Counted from the first letter of the stretch, positions 1-8,465 are shown. The stretch is 64,000 nucleotides of DNA from Streptomyces buecherae (GCF_014295035.1 NZ_CP060404.1:6054501-6118500); one strand, 5' to 3'. Translations and numbers: made by a program. The notes: generated by a model from the letters alone, not told the origin.

Positions 1-2
1 AC

Positions 3-1091
3 CTATCCGTCTCCACCGTGCGCAAGCTGGAGCAGGGTGAGCGGACCGACGTGCGGTTGGAGACCGCTCACCAACTCGCTCGCGCGCTCGGCGTCACCAC
101 GACGCATCTGCTCACCGAGGCGCCGACACCCTGGCAGCCGGCGATCCCTGAAGACATCTGGCGCCCTACCGTCGCGGCGCTGGCGGCGCCACCCGCTCAA
201 CCACCCGAGCCGCCGACAACAGCGGGGGTCTCCGGTGCCCTGGCAGGCGGGCGGGCGCTGTTCGCGACAGAGCGGTACGACTCTCTCGGCGGAATGCTCC
301 CCGCTCTCATTCGCGATGCTGGCGCACTCGACGATTCCCAGCCAGCGCGCCGGTTGCGATACCAGGTCATGCAGCTCGTCACGTCATTCCTCGCTCAACT
401 GCGGCATGAGGTGGCGGCCGATGCCGCGCAACGCGCGCTGGAGCTCGCCACGGACGAACTCGACGGTGGCGCGGCGGTCGTCGCTGAGTGTGCGCCGATG
501 CTACGACGGGGCCGGCTCGCCGACGTGGCCGAGTTGGCCACTCGATGGGCCGACGACATCGAGCCGCGGATCTCCCGTGCGAGGCCGGAGGAGTGGGCGG
601 TCTGGGGCGGTCTCCAACTGCGCATCGGCGCCGCATCCGTACGTGACAACCGCAAGCAGGAGGCCGCCGACGCCCTGCAAATGGCGCACATCGCGGCGGT
701 CGGGCTCGGTCGTGAGGTGATCAGCGCCCCGGACTACCTGCGGCACTTCGGGCCAGTGACGGTGACCCACCAACGGGCCGAGCACGCCGCCATCCAGCGA
801 CGGCCCGATCGCGTACTGCGGCTGCACAGCGCCGTACGGGAGTGGGTTCCCGCACAAGGTGGCGGGAAGAGCGGCAGGTGCCGGCATCTGCTGGACGTGG
901 CCGACGCTCACCTCCGGCTGCGCGACGAGGCACGCTGCGTACGGGTACTCCAGCAGGTGCGGGCCGAGGCGCCACAGTGGATCGTCGCGCAGCGCTACGC
1001 GCAGGACATCATGGGGCGCGTCATCGAGCGACGGCGGACGCTCACTCCCGAAATGCGCGGACTCGCCGATGCGTTGGGAGTGCCGCTGTAA
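3..1091 (+). CDS. XRE-family transcriptional regulator, 5' truncated by the window edge
   Basis: The reading frame is open from the first bases and begins inside a helix-turn-helix: LSVSTVRKLEQGER followed by LETAHQLARALGV is a typical Cro/CI recognition helix and following helix. The remaining 340 residues are alpha-helical and Ala/Leu/Arg rich, with TPR-like segments (for example around 'NRKQEAADALQMAHIAAVGLG'-type helices), as in Streptomyces XRE regulators with a C-terminal helical sensor. The likely role is a cytoplasmic DNA-binding regulator. It lies 111 bp upstream of a three-gene coupled operon on the same strand, which may be its target. The true start is outside the window; the internal GTG at 18 is not a plausible start because it would cut the HTH. 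Confidence 0.8.
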   Translation, partial: LSVSTVRKLEQGERTDVRLETAHQLARALGVTTTHLLTEAPTPWQPAIPEDIWRPTVAALAAPPAQPPEPPTTAGVSGALAGGRALFATERYDSLGGMLPALIRDAGALDDSQPARRLRYQVMQLVTSFLAQLRHEVAADAAQRALELATDELDGGAAVVAECAPMLRRGRLADVAELATRWADDIEPRISRARPEEWAVWGGLQLRIGAASVRDNRKQEAADALQMAHIAAVGLGREVISAPDYLRHFGPVTVTHQRAEHAAIQRRPDRVLRLHSAVREWVPAQGGGKSGRCRHLLDVADAHLRLRDEARCVRVLQQVRAEAPQWIVAQRYAQDIMGRVIERRRTLTPEMRGLADALGVPL

Positions 1092-1132
1092 CGCTCCGTG
1101 GCACAACGCGGTAGCACCTCGTCAGATTGCCC

Positions 1133-1162
1133 TTGAGGCCCCGGCCGCCGACTCCTTACGGT
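1133..1162 (+). promoter_or_regulatory. Candidate promoter for the 1203-2514 operon
   Basis: TTGAGG (1133-1138) and TACGGT (1157-1162) are separated by 18 bp, a fair match to the vegetative sigma-factor pattern of actinomycetes, and sit about 40 bp before the ATG at 1203. Seen by eye only. Confidence 0.35.
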
Positions 1163-1202
1163 CAGTCATCAATCGATCACCGATGACACCGGAGGCCGCG
1201 CC

Positions 1203-1655
1203 ATGTCCACCGAGCCGACCACACCCACCCCGCCCCACGACTGGATTCCTCCCGGCGGTGGCGTGCGCTGGACGCGGGTTGGGGAGCTGGGGTGGCACGC
1301 GTTCACGTTGCCCATCCATCGCGGTGACCGCGTCCTCGCCGAGTTGGGTGAGGACAGCGGTGCGGTGATCCAAATGGACGGCGAGCAGCAGCTCACCTGG
1401 CTCATCGAACCGTGGGCCGAGGCCGTACGTCACCTGCGGGAGCGGGAGGGCGTGACGCTGGCCGGGGACGACGGGAGCTACCTCTTCGTGCCCGGCATGG
1501 CCCGGGCCCGGCTGTGCTGGTGGCGGGTCGCGCCGGAGCCGGGGCGGTTGCTGACCGACGCGGGGCGGCTGGCCGAGGCGTACGCCGTCGTCCGGCGCCC
1601 CGGTGGGCGTACGGCGGAGCGTCAGGCCGACCGGGTTCGCGGAGGCGTCTGGTGA
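1203..1655 (+). CDS. Conserved-type hypothetical protein, first gene of a coupled operon
   Basis: A 150-residue soluble protein with no signal peptide or membrane segment. The start ATG has a clean ribosome binding site (GGAGG at 1191-1195, 7 bp upstream). The sequence has an aromatic N-terminal half (WTRVGELGWHAFTLP) and a central segment that reads like a small beta-rich fold. I do not recognise a named domain. The stop codon overlaps the GTG of the next gene (GTGA), so the two are translationally coupled. The preceding XRE regulator and this set of small genes resemble the regulator-plus-small-protein clusters common in Streptomyces; that is context, not function. Confidence 0.7.
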   Translation: MSTEPTTPTPPHDWIPPGGGVRWTRVGELGWHAFTLPIHRGDRVLAELGEDSGAVIQMDGEQQLTWLIEPWAEAVRHLREREGVTLAGDDGSYLFVPGMARARLCWWRVAPEPGRLLTDAGRLAEAYAVVRRPGGRTAERQADRVRGGVW

Positions 1656-2242
1656 GGGAGCGTGCCTGGGTTCCGCCGGCGGGCGGGACGGTGACGCTGC
1701 TGCCCACGGGGGAGCGGTGGGACGCCGTACGCACCCACACCGCCATCGCCGCCCGCGCCTTCGACGTCCTGGACGGCATCGAGGGCAGCGCCGCGATCAT
1801 CGATCCCCACACCTGCACCGCGTACTGGCTGCTCCCGCCGCGCGAGGCGGCCCGCGCGCCGTGGGAACAGTGGGAGCGGTTGCGGCCGTACGTCACCGTG
1901 CTCCCGGCCCGTACCGACACCAGCGCCACCTACCTCGGCGTACCGCCCGCCGGCCGGCACAACAGTCCTGGCCTGCACTGGCGGGTGCCGGGTGGGTGGT
2001 CGGGGCAGTACCTGAGCCGGCCCGCCATCCTCGCGGCGGCCCTGGCCCCGGCCGTGCTCGCCGTGCACGGGGCGGAGGCCCTCCCGTTGCGGTGTCAGGT
2101 CTGTGACCGTGCCGTTGAGCGGGATCGAGCCGTTACCGCCGTGGGCCGTCGGCATCCGGACGATCCCGTACGCCGACGGCTCACCGCGCACCGCGCGTGC
2201 GCCCGCCACGCCCACCTGACCATCAAAGGCCCAGCCCAGTGA
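1652..2242 (+). CDS. Hypothetical protein with a C-terminal Cys/His cluster
   Basis: A 196-residue protein. I chose the GTG at 1652 because it overlaps the preceding stop as GTGA; the frame is open further upstream but only as a shadow of the previous gene. The C-terminus holds CQVC, then about 27 residues later HRAC and a further Cys-free HAH segment, which could form a small treble-clef or zinc-ribbon-like site. The body (residues 1-140) is rich in Arg, Trp and Pro and is not recognised. Its own stop overlaps the GTG of the following gene in the same GTGA manner, so three genes are coupled. Function unknown. Confidence 0.65.
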   Translation: MRERAWVPPAGGTVTLLPTGERWDAVRTHTAIAARAFDVLDGIEGSAAIIDPHTCTAYWLLPPREAARAPWEQWERLRPYVTVLPARTDTSATYLGVPPAGRHNSPGLHWRVPGGWSGQYLSRPAILAAALAPAVLAVHGAEALPLRCQVCDRAVERDRAVTAVGRRHPDDPVRRRLTAHRACARHAHLTIKGPAQ

Positions 2243-2514
2243 CCCGCAGCCACTACCGCTTCGTCGCCATGACCGTCGACATGGACCCGAGCCAGCCGCC
2301 CCCGCTCACCCGGGCGGTGTGCCGGACCTGCGGCGACCGTTCCCCCGAGGCCGACCCCGCGCACGACCTCGACGCCCAGTGCGCCCAGGCCCAGCGCTGG
2401 TGCAGCGCCCACACGGCGCGCGACCACCCGGGCGGCCGGCACTTCGACTACACCGCCACCATCACCTGGCACTGGACCGTCACGCCGGAGGAGGACATCG
2501 GGCCGTCGGCGTGA
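2239..2514 (+). CDS. Small Cys-containing protein resembling DUF7848-type Streptomyces proteins
   Basis: A 91-residue protein starting at a GTG that overlaps the previous stop (GTGA). Its pattern is a short N-terminal beta segment (HYRFVAMTVDMDP), a CRTCGDRS knuckle, a helix with two further cysteines (AQCAQAQRWCSAH), then 'HFDYTATITWHWTV'. This layout (CxxC, helix ending in a His-rich stretch, aromatic final strand) resembles the small DUF7848-like proteins found beside XRE regulators in Streptomyces. The resemblance is from memory of the family and is moderate. Longer upstream starts in the same frame lie inside the previous gene and are unlikely. Confidence 0.6.
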   Translation: MTRSHYRFVAMTVDMDPSQPPPLTRAVCRTCGDRSPEADPAHDLDAQCAQAQRWCSAHTARDHPGGRHFDYTATITWHWTVTPEEDIGPSA

Positions 2515-2580
2515 CGGTGGGCATCGCCGTGTCGTGAGCGGTGGGCCGGTAGCGGTCGCCGCCCGGTCGCGCCTCGTGGA

Positions 2581-3171
2581 TCACCGCAGGAGGCGAACCC
2601 GCATGCACTCGTCCGGCGTTCCGATGGCCCAGTAGTGTGCGGTACCCCGTGCACCCGCGTAGGCGCCCGTACCGCCGGTGATGGCCATGTCGAGCGAACT
2701 CCCTCCCTTTGGCGCGAGCGACTGCATGGTCACCGAGCCGCGCCCGATCTCCACCGTGATTACGCACTGCGTCGTGGCCTTGTCGCCCTCGATATGAACC
2801 GTCTTGCACGAACCGGCGCCAAGTCCGACCTCGCGGCCGTCCCTTATGGCCCGGCCGGAAAAGGAGTTGTAGTCACCCAGGCTCGGACCCGCCGGGCCGA
2901 GGTCCGTCACCGCGTGCTGTTCGTTCTTCAGCTTGATATCGACGACATCGACGCGGGCCTTTTCCGAGGCGGTGGTGCTGGTGTTGGTGCTGGTGCTCTG
3001 GCCGGTGCTGGTGTTGGCGTCCGCGCTGCCCACGGCGCAGACGCCCACGGCCGCGGCGGCCAGCGACACCCCGAGGAACTTCTTCAGCTTCGCCCGCCTC
3101 CCGCTGGCGTTCCGCCGGTTCCCCAGCCCCTGGCGATATGCGTCAGCGGTCCTCAGATTGCCGATGCCCAT
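2581..3171 (-). CDS. Secreted allene-oxide-cyclase-barrel-like protein
   Basis: A 196-residue protein. Residues 1-30 are basic and Asn/Arg rich, followed by a hydrophobic core (FLGVSLAAAAVGVCAVGSADA) that looks like an export signal with cleavage after ADA near residue 52. A Ser/Thr/Asn-rich linker follows, then a beta-rich domain with the hallmarks of the AOC-barrel/dirigent-like family: LGPAGPSLGDYNSFSG (shared start of the barrel), CKTVH, TTQCVITVEIG and 'ITGGTGAYAGARGTAHY', the typical G-G-T-G-x-Y-x-G-A-x-G turn. Two or three cysteines could form a disulfide outside the cell. The role in bacteria is unknown; it is not expected to be an allene oxide cyclase in the plant sense. RBS GAGGGGA lies before the ATG. 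Confidence 0.8.
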   Translation of the reverse strand: MGIGNLRTADAYRQGLGNRRNASGRRAKLKKFLGVSLAAAAVGVCAVGSADANTSTGQSTSTNTSTTASEKARVDVVDIKLKNEQHAVTDLGPAGPSLGDYNSFSGRAIRDGREVGLGAGSCKTVHIEGDKATTQCVITVEIGRGSVTMQSLAPKGGSSLDMAITGGTGAYAGARGTAHYWAIGTPDECMRVRLLR

Positions 3172-3263
3172 GGTGAATTCCCCTCGCTGTGATCTCCCCC
3201 TGCGGACACCCTTGACGCTATGACGGCGCGTTCGTCGCGTCTAAGGCCAATATCGCTATGGCG

Positions 3264-3281
3264 TCATGTTCGCGGAGGCAT
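3264..3281 (-). other. Possible 5-codon leader ORF (MPPRT) upstream of the AOC-like gene
   Basis: On the minus strand GGAGG is followed 8 bp later by ATG CCT CCG CGA ACA TGA. The 13 bp around its start (CATGGTGAATTCC on the plus strand, 3279-3291) repeat exactly the initiation region of the downstream gene (3169-3181), 110 bp away. It could be a translated leader or only the relic of a small duplication. Confidence 0.25.
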
Positions 3282-3420
3282 GGTGAATTCCTCCGCCCGC
3301 GCCCGCCCCTACGCCCGCGCCCCCGGATTCGCGGGCGGCCGTCGGTCGTGTTCGGCCGTGGGAGAGCGCGGGGGCGCGGGCGGGGTGCGCGCGGCTGTGC
3401 GCGGGCGCGGGGGCCGGCCG

Positions 3421-4818
3421 CTACACCAGGTCGTCCACCGCCTCGCCACGGTGGTCCGTGGCCGGCTTGGCCACCGGAGCCGGAGCCGGGTCCGGAGTCG
3501 AGACCGCCGGAGTCGGAACCAGGGACTCCGCCCCATCCGGGGGCCCGGCCGCCCCGACCGCCTCGGCCGGCGCCAGCGACTCCCGCTCCAGTCGCTCGTT
3601 CTCGTCCCGGACCCGGCCGCCCCAGCGGATCACGGGGGCCATCGCGGCCGAGACCGCGACGAACAGTCCGCCCAGCAGAATCCAGCCGGGGGCGCCCCAG
3701 TAGACGACGAGGCCGGTGAGCACCAGCGGGCCGAGCATCTCGGCGACGGTGATGCCGTTGCCGAAGAACGCCTGGTACTGGCCCGTCTTGCCCTTGGGGG
3801 CCAGCCCGAAGCTGACCTCCCACTCGCCGGCGGCCTGCATCATCTCACCGACGACCATCAGGCCCGCGGCGACGACGAGCAGGACGCCGGCCGTCCAGGC
3901 CGAGTCCCAGGTGCCGGAGAAGGCGAACGCGACGCACGCCGCGGCCAGCAGGAAGCTGCCGAGGAGGAGGAAGCGGATGGCGCTGGTGAGATCCTTGACG
4001 CCCTCGGAGACCCGGACCTGGAACAGCGCCACGACCACCGTGTTGAGCATCAGCATCACCGAAAGCAGCGACACCGGCGCCGAGGTGTGCTCGCTGATCC
4101 ACAGCGGCAGGGCCACGGCGATCAGCGGTACGTACAGCAGCAGCACCGTGTTCAGGACGCTGATCACCACGTACGGGGCGTCCCGGAAGACCGACTTGTT
4201 GGCCGGCCTGCCGTCCGGGGAGGGCGGCGCCTTCGGGACCGGGGCCACGGCCGGCAGTCGGCGCAGGATGTACGCGGCGATCAGGAAGGCGATGCCGTTC
4301 AGCGCGAACGCGGCGTAGTACGCGCCCTGTCGGTCGAAGAGCAGCACGAGGCCGCCGAGGCCGGCGCCGATCGTCATGCCCGCGTTGTAGCTGGACTGGA
4401 CGAACGCCCGCACCCGGGTCACCTGGTCCTTGGGCACCAGGCCGGCGAGCAGCGCCTGTTCGGCGGCCGAGCCGCCGCGCTGGCTCACCGCGTACGCGCA
4501 CGAGGCGATGATGAACGGTACGAAAGCCGTGATGAAGATGAAGGAGGCCACGGAGAGGGCCGCGCAGACGAAGAGGGTGACTGCTGTTCCCCGCGGGCCC
4601 ACCCGGTCGGCCAGGTGGCCCAGCGGGACGCTCAGTACGAGGGCGGCCGACCAGCCGATGGTCAGGCCCAGGCTCATCTGGAACGGGGACAGCCCGACGA
4701 TGCGGGTGAAGTAGAGCGCGGCGCAGATGTGGTAGGCGCCGTCACCGAGGCGGCACACCAGTTGGGCGAGCGCCAGGCCGCGCGGCGGGCCCGGGGGCGG
4801 GATCAGATCCTTGAACAC
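3421..4818 (-). CDS. Major facilitator superfamily transporter
   Basis: A 465-residue membrane protein with about 12 hydrophobic segments between residues 10 and 410 and a 50-residue Pro/Ala-rich cytoplasmic tail. The loop after TM2 reads 'GHLADRVGPRGTAV', the MFS motif A (G-x-L-a-D-r-x-G-x-r-x). The N-terminal domain (LAQLVCRLGDGAYHICAALYF, GLTIGWSAALVLSVPLG) resembles Streptomyces efflux permeases of the MFS type. I chose the GTG at 4816-4818 because AAGGAG lies 4 bp upstream; the frame stays open for 71 more codons, but those are low-complexity Arg/Pro and have no RBS. Substrate unknown. It is separated from the MbtH cassette by 1.2 kb and is divergent from it, so a link as that cassette's exporter is possible but unsupported. 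Confidence 0.85.
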   Translation of the reverse strand: MFKDLIPPPGPPRGLALAQLVCRLGDGAYHICAALYFTRIVGLSPFQMSLGLTIGWSAALVLSVPLGHLADRVGPRGTAVTLFVCAALSVASFIFITAFVPFIIASCAYAVSQRGGSAAEQALLAGLVPKDQVTRVRAFVQSSYNAGMTIGAGLGGLVLLFDRQGAYYAAFALNGIAFLIAAYILRRLPAVAPVPKAPPSPDGRPANKSVFRDAPYVVISVLNTVLLLYVPLIAVALPLWISEHTSAPVSLLSVMLMLNTVVVALFQVRVSEGVKDLTSAIRFLLLGSFLLAAACVAFAFSGTWDSAWTAGVLLVVAAGLMVVGEMMQAAGEWEVSFGLAPKGKTGQYQAFFGNGITVAEMLGPLVLTGLVVYWGAPGWILLGGLFVAVSAAMAPVIRWGGRVRDENERLERESLAPAEAVGAAGPPDGAESLVPTPAVSTPDPAPAPVAKPATDHRGEAVDDLV

Positions 4819-6028
4819 GTTGCTCCTTGAGACCTGGTTCGGGCGCGGACGCGTGGCGGCACGTCCGGAGTCCGACTCGGACGCGGTCGCGGCGGTCGGG
4901 CGCGGCCCGCGCCCCGCGACTCGCGGGTGCACGCGCGCACGACTGACCCGCGACCGGGAAGGCAGGGGGAGCGCCGCGGCGAGCGGTAGCCACGGCACGT
5001 CTTGGGCCGAGGGCGCGGCGCCCGCGCACAACGAAAGCCGGTGACCACGCCACCGGCACCGGACACCGGCGCGGCCCCCGCGACCCCGCCGAATTCTTCG
5101 GCTTCTGCCTGACCCACACCGGTCAGGCTCATCGGGCTGTGCGGTCGGCCTCGCTGCGGCCCACTAGACGGGCAGAAAGATATGCGCGGGCCACACGGCC
5201 ACACAAGGGCGGCACACCCCGGGGTGTCGGCGCGGACACGTGGGCTGACCCGCGCGGGAAGGCCGGGACGCCCGGCGTGTCCTCGGCGCGAGGGCGGAGG
5301 CCGGCGTGTGGCGGCGGCCCGGGTTCACGTATGGGCGCGATCGGTACGCCCCGAAGGGCGTGGTCCCGGACATCGGGGACGCGGCAACTCGCCTGCGCGA
5401 TTAGGCAAATGAGATCGCCGAGTCGGCCACGTACCCCGCGTGGCGTGGCCGATATGGCGTATCCGCCGCGCGGGATGGGGCGACCAAAGCCTCGTACCGG
5501 ACAGTCGTTTCGAGCCGAATGACGGAAGCTGGGTCGCGGGGTGGCCGGAGCGGTCATCGGCCGGAAGGCGCCGACGACGGGCGGTGGAGGGGGGCGGGCT
5601 GGCCATCTGGCCGGTCGACGGGGGTGGGTAGGGGCGGCGAACTGGCCACCGGCGCGTGCCCGTGGTGCCACCGTACGTGCCCGAGTGTGATCGTGGTCAT
5701 ACTCGCCGCATGTCACTCGGTGGCAACCTGCGGCTGCGACGGCGGCGGCGTCGGGGTGGTACTCCCGCCTTTGCTCCGTCTTCTCCCCGGGCGTCAACTG
5801 CCGGCACTGCGTGGGGAGTAGCGAGGGGCCCCGGACCGTGGCAGAGTCCAACGCGAGCGGGGCGGCGAGGGGGTCGCCAAGCGATCGGGCGTCGGTCGGT
5901 GACGCCGGCCAGCCCCACCCAGCACAGGCACCAGAACCACCGCACGACCGGTGTTCGCAGATGACCGGGACATGACCGGAATTCCGTACGGCTCTCCGAC
6001 GGAGGGCCGCCTTGGCTCGGGGGAGCCC
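4819..6028. other. 1.2-kb intergenic stretch between the MFS gene and the MbtH cassette
   Basis: Open frames here have Arg/Pro/Gly composition typical of antisense or random high-GC sequence and no usable RBS, so I see no gene. It contains a perfect 14-bp palindrome (5214-5227), a hairpin ACGCCC-CGAA-GGGCGT (5346-5361) and an imperfect GGCCACG/CGTGGCC inverted repeat around 5430-5455. It should hold two divergent promoters. Confidence 0.5.
5214..5227. promoter_or_regulatory. Perfect 14-bp palindrome, candidate operator
   Basis: ACACCCCGGGGTGT is a perfect inverted repeat with no spacer, lying in the divergent region between an exporter gene and the biosynthetic cassette. A dimeric regulator site is the simplest reading; no regulator is assigned. 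Confidence 0.3.
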
Positions 6029-6229
6029 ATGAGTGACGACCAGCGCTTTCGCGTGGTGCTCAACGACGAGGAGCAGTTCTCCGTTTGGCCCGTGGGCGGC
6101 GAGCTTCCGCCGGGCTGGCGCGCCGAGGGGTTCGAGGGCGCCAAGCAGGAGTGCCTGACGCATATCGACGGGGTGTGGACCGACATGCGGCCGGCCAGCC
6201 TGCGCCGCGCGACGCCCCGCGCCTCCTGA
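6029..6229 (+). CDS. MbtH-like protein (NRPS adenylation-domain partner)
   Basis: A 66-residue protein with the full family signature: FRVVLNDEEQFSVWP, the ELPPGW turn, an ECLTHID segment and the invariant ending VWTDMRPASLRR. The three conserved tryptophans (SVWP, PGWR, VWTD) are present. MbtH proteins bind nonribosomal peptide synthetase adenylation domains and are needed for their folding or activity. Start chosen at ATG 6029, in register with family length, with GGGAG 3 bp upstream; an upstream GTG at 5951 would add 26 non-homologous residues. No NRPS is in this window, so the partner must be elsewhere on the genome or is lost. It precedes the carbamoyltransferase and SbnB-type genes on the same strand, as MbtH genes do in diaminopropionate-using clusters. 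Confidence 0.93.
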   Translation: MSDDQRFRVVLNDEEQFSVWPVGGELPPGWRAEGFEGAKQECLTHIDGVWTDMRPASLRRATPRAS

Positions 6230-6456
6230 CCTCGGGCGCCGCCCCGTTCCGGGCCCGCCCCGCCGCCGTCCGACCGTCGTTCGCGACCGCGAGCGGCCGG
6301 ACCCCGGTGCGGCGTCGGCCGCGATGCGAGGGCCGCCGTGTGCGCCAGCGGGGTTTCTCCACGGTGCGCACGCGCGGTGTCAACTTGCCATGTGTGAGCC
6401 CGAGTTGAGTCGCGCTCTACACCCAACCGGTGCGTCGTGAAAGGCAGGGGTAGACA

Positions 6457-7392
6457 GTGAGCAACGCCACGGTGCGACATCTGATTTCCACCAGGGACCT
6501 GACCGACGCGGACCTGCGCGCCCTGGTCGAGCGGGGCGCCGAGTTCTCCCGAGGCTCCGTCCGCTCCGGTGGCCAACTGGCCGGCCTGGTCGCCGGCATC
6601 CACTTCCTGAAGACCTCCACCCGTACCCGTACGTCCTTCTCGTCCGCCGCCCTGCGACTCGGCGCGCAGCTCGTCTCGTTCGGGCCCGGCGACCTCCAGA
6701 CGAACACGGGCGAGACGCTGGAGGACACCGCCGAGGTGCTCTCGCGGATGCTGGACCTGCTGGTGGTGCGGACCGCGGGCGACCCGGCCGAGCTGCGGGC
6801 CTTCGCCCGGCAGGACCGGATGGCGGTGATCAACGCGATGACGGCCGACGAGCACCCCACGCAGGCCATCGCCGACCTGACCACGATGCTCACCCACTTC
6901 GGCCGCGTCGAGGGGCTGCGCGTGTGCTACGTGGGGGAGGGCAACAACTCGGCCGCCGCGCTCGCGCTCACGCTCAGCCGCTACCCGGACGTCCAGTTGG
7001 AGCTGCGGACGCCACCCGGCTACGGCCTGGACCCGGGGACGCTGCGCCAGGCCCAGCACAACGCGCGGGCCAGCGGCGCGCGCGTGAGCGAGACGCACTC
7101 CATGGCGAGCCCGCCGCAGGGCGTCGACGTCATCTACACCACCCGGTGGCAGACGACGGGCACCAGCAAGCCCGACCCGGGGTGGCGTGACGTTTTCGCG
7201 CCGTTCCAGGTGACGACCGCGCTCTGGGACCGCAGCCCGGACGCGGTCTTCCTGCACGACCTGCCGGCCCACCGCGGCGAAGACGTCACCGCCGAGGTGC
7301 TCGACGGCCCGCACAGCCTGGCCTTCGACCAGTCGGAGAACAAGATGTACGCGGCCATGGCCGTCCTCGAATGGTGCGTGGCGAGGCGGTGA
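6457..7392 (+). CDS. Atypical ornithine/aspartate carbamoyltransferase-family enzyme
   Basis: A 311-residue enzyme of the OTC/ATC family. The carbamoyl-phosphate site is intact: STRTRTS at residues 54-60 and HPTQ at 133-136. The amino-acid site is unusual: the OTC 'SMG' loop is replaced by YTTRWQTTG (residues 227-235), whose TRxQ core resembles aspartate carbamoyltransferase, and the ornithine-binding HCLP is HDLP (267-270). The C-terminus (AHRGEDVTAEVLDGP...FDQSENKMYA) is OTC-like. It therefore should transfer a carbamoyl group, but not to ornithine. With an SbnB-type enzyme 71 bp downstream and MbtH upstream, carbamoylation of 2,3-diaminopropionate (free or peptide-bound) to a ureidoalanine, as proposed for VioL/CmnL of tuberactinomycin pathways, is a reasonable inference. 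GTG start with a weak upstream purine tract. Confidence 0.88.
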   Translation: MSNATVRHLISTRDLTDADLRALVERGAEFSRGSVRSGGQLAGLVAGIHFLKTSTRTRTSFSSAALRLGAQLVSFGPGDLQTNTGETLEDTAEVLSRMLDLLVVRTAGDPAELRAFARQDRMAVINAMTADEHPTQAIADLTTMLTHFGRVEGLRVCYVGEGNNSAAALALTLSRYPDVQLELRTPPGYGLDPGTLRQAQHNARASGARVSETHSMASPPQGVDVIYTTRWQTTGTSKPDPGWRDVFAPFQVTTALWDRSPDAVFLHDLPAHRGEDVTAEVLDGPHSLAFDQSENKMYAAMAVLEWCVARR

Positions 7393-7463
7393 ACCACACC
7401 GTTCGCTGACTGCCCGGCGCCGAGCCGCCCGCACATCCCCACCCACCCCAGAAGGAAGAGTCG

Positions 7464-8465
7464 ATGTCCCACTTCTTCGTCGTGCCCGGCGCGGCCGTCT
7501 CCACCGTCCTGGCCGGCGCGCACAAGGACGTCCTGCGCATCGTCGCCGACACCTACATCGCCCACGAGCGGGGGCTCTCGGTCAACCCCGACAGCTACTT
7601 CCTGCGCTTCCCGGACAAGCCCAACGCCCGCGTCATCGCCCTGCCCTCCTACCTCGGCGGCGACGTGGACACCATCGGCATGAAGTGGATCGCGAGCTTC
7701 CCCGACAACACCAAGCAGGGCCTGCCACGCGCCTCGGCGACGCTGCTGCTCAACGACTACGCCACCGGTTACCCGCTGGCCTGCCTGGAGGCCGCGACCA
7801 TCAGCGCCGTACGGACCGCGGCATCGGCCGCCGTCGCCGCCTCCCGCCTGGTCACCTCGGCCGAACCGGTGCGGCTCGCGGTCGTCGGCGCCGGCGTCAT
7901 CGCCCGCACCATCCTCGACTACCTGCACGCGGCCGGCGTGGCCGTGGCCGACGTGCTCGTCCACGACCTCGACCCCACCAGCGCCGGCCACCTGAGCGAG
8001 CACGCCACCACGCGCTTCGGCGTCCCGGTCGCCATCGGCACCCTGGACGACGCCCTCGACCGGGACCTGGTGGTCTTCGCCACCACCGCGGCCACCCCCT
8101 ACGTCAGCGCGGACACCACCCTGCGCCCCAGCCAGGTGCTGCTGAACATCTCGCTGCGCGACATCGCCCCCGAGGTGCTGCTGCGCAGCAACAACGTGGT
8201 GGACGACGTCGACCACTGCCTCAAGGCGCAGACATCGCCGCACCTGGCCGAACAGCTCACCGGGGGACGGGACTTCATCACCGGCACGCTCGGTTCCCTG
8301 CTCCAGGGCAACGTCACCCTCGACCCCGCCAAGCCCACCGTCTTCTCCCCGTTCGGCCTCGGCATCCTCGACCTCGCCGTCGGCCACCACGTGCTGGGCG
8401 AGGCGCGCCGCCAGGGCACCGCCATCGAGATCCCGGACTTCATCGGCGAGACCAAGCGCTGGTAA
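7464..8465 (+). CDS. sbnB: SbnB-type 2,3-diaminopropionate biosynthesis dehydrogenase (ornithine cyclodeaminase family)
   Basis: A 333-residue protein of the ornithine cyclodeaminase/mu-crystallin family. Features shared with SbnB rather than true cyclodeaminases: RVIALPSYLGGD, GMKWIASFPDN, then RASATLLLND and 'TGYPLACLEAATISAVRTAA', followed by a Rossmann fold (LAVVGAGVIARTIL, residues about 133-146). SbnB oxidatively cleaves N-(1-amino-1-carboxy-2-ethyl)glutamate to give 2,3-diaminopropionate, 2-oxoglutarate and ammonia using NAD. The partner SbnA-type synthase that makes this substrate is not in the window. RBS AGAAGGAAG precedes the ATG. The gene follows the carbamoyltransferase and is followed 26 bp later by the LuxR regulator, so the three are probably one operon. 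Confidence 0.88.
   Translation: MSHFFVVPGAAVSTVLAGAHKDVLRIVADTYIAHERGLSVNPDSYFLRFPDKPNARVIALPSYLGGDVDTIGMKWIASFPDNTKQGLPRASATLLLNDYATGYPLACLEAATISAVRTAASAAVAASRLVTSAEPVRLAVVGAGVIARTILDYLHAAGVAVADVLVHDLDPTSAGHLSEHATTRFGVPVAIGTLDDALDRDLVVFATTAATPYVSADTTLRPSQVLLNISLRDIAPEVLLRSNNVVDDVDHCLKAQTSPHLAEQLTGGRDFITGTLGSLLQGNVTLDPAKPTVFSPFGLGILDLAVGHHVLGEARRQGTAIEIPDFIGETKRW

Noticed and set aside
3220..4830. Long plus-strand frame opposite the MFS transporter gene
   Set aside because: Antisense to a clear membrane protein; Arg/Gly/His/Asp-rich composition and no domain.
5129..6163. 344-codon minus-strand frame in the gap before the MbtH gene
   Set aside because: Runs antisense into MbtH and is Arg/Pro/His rich with no homology-like segments.
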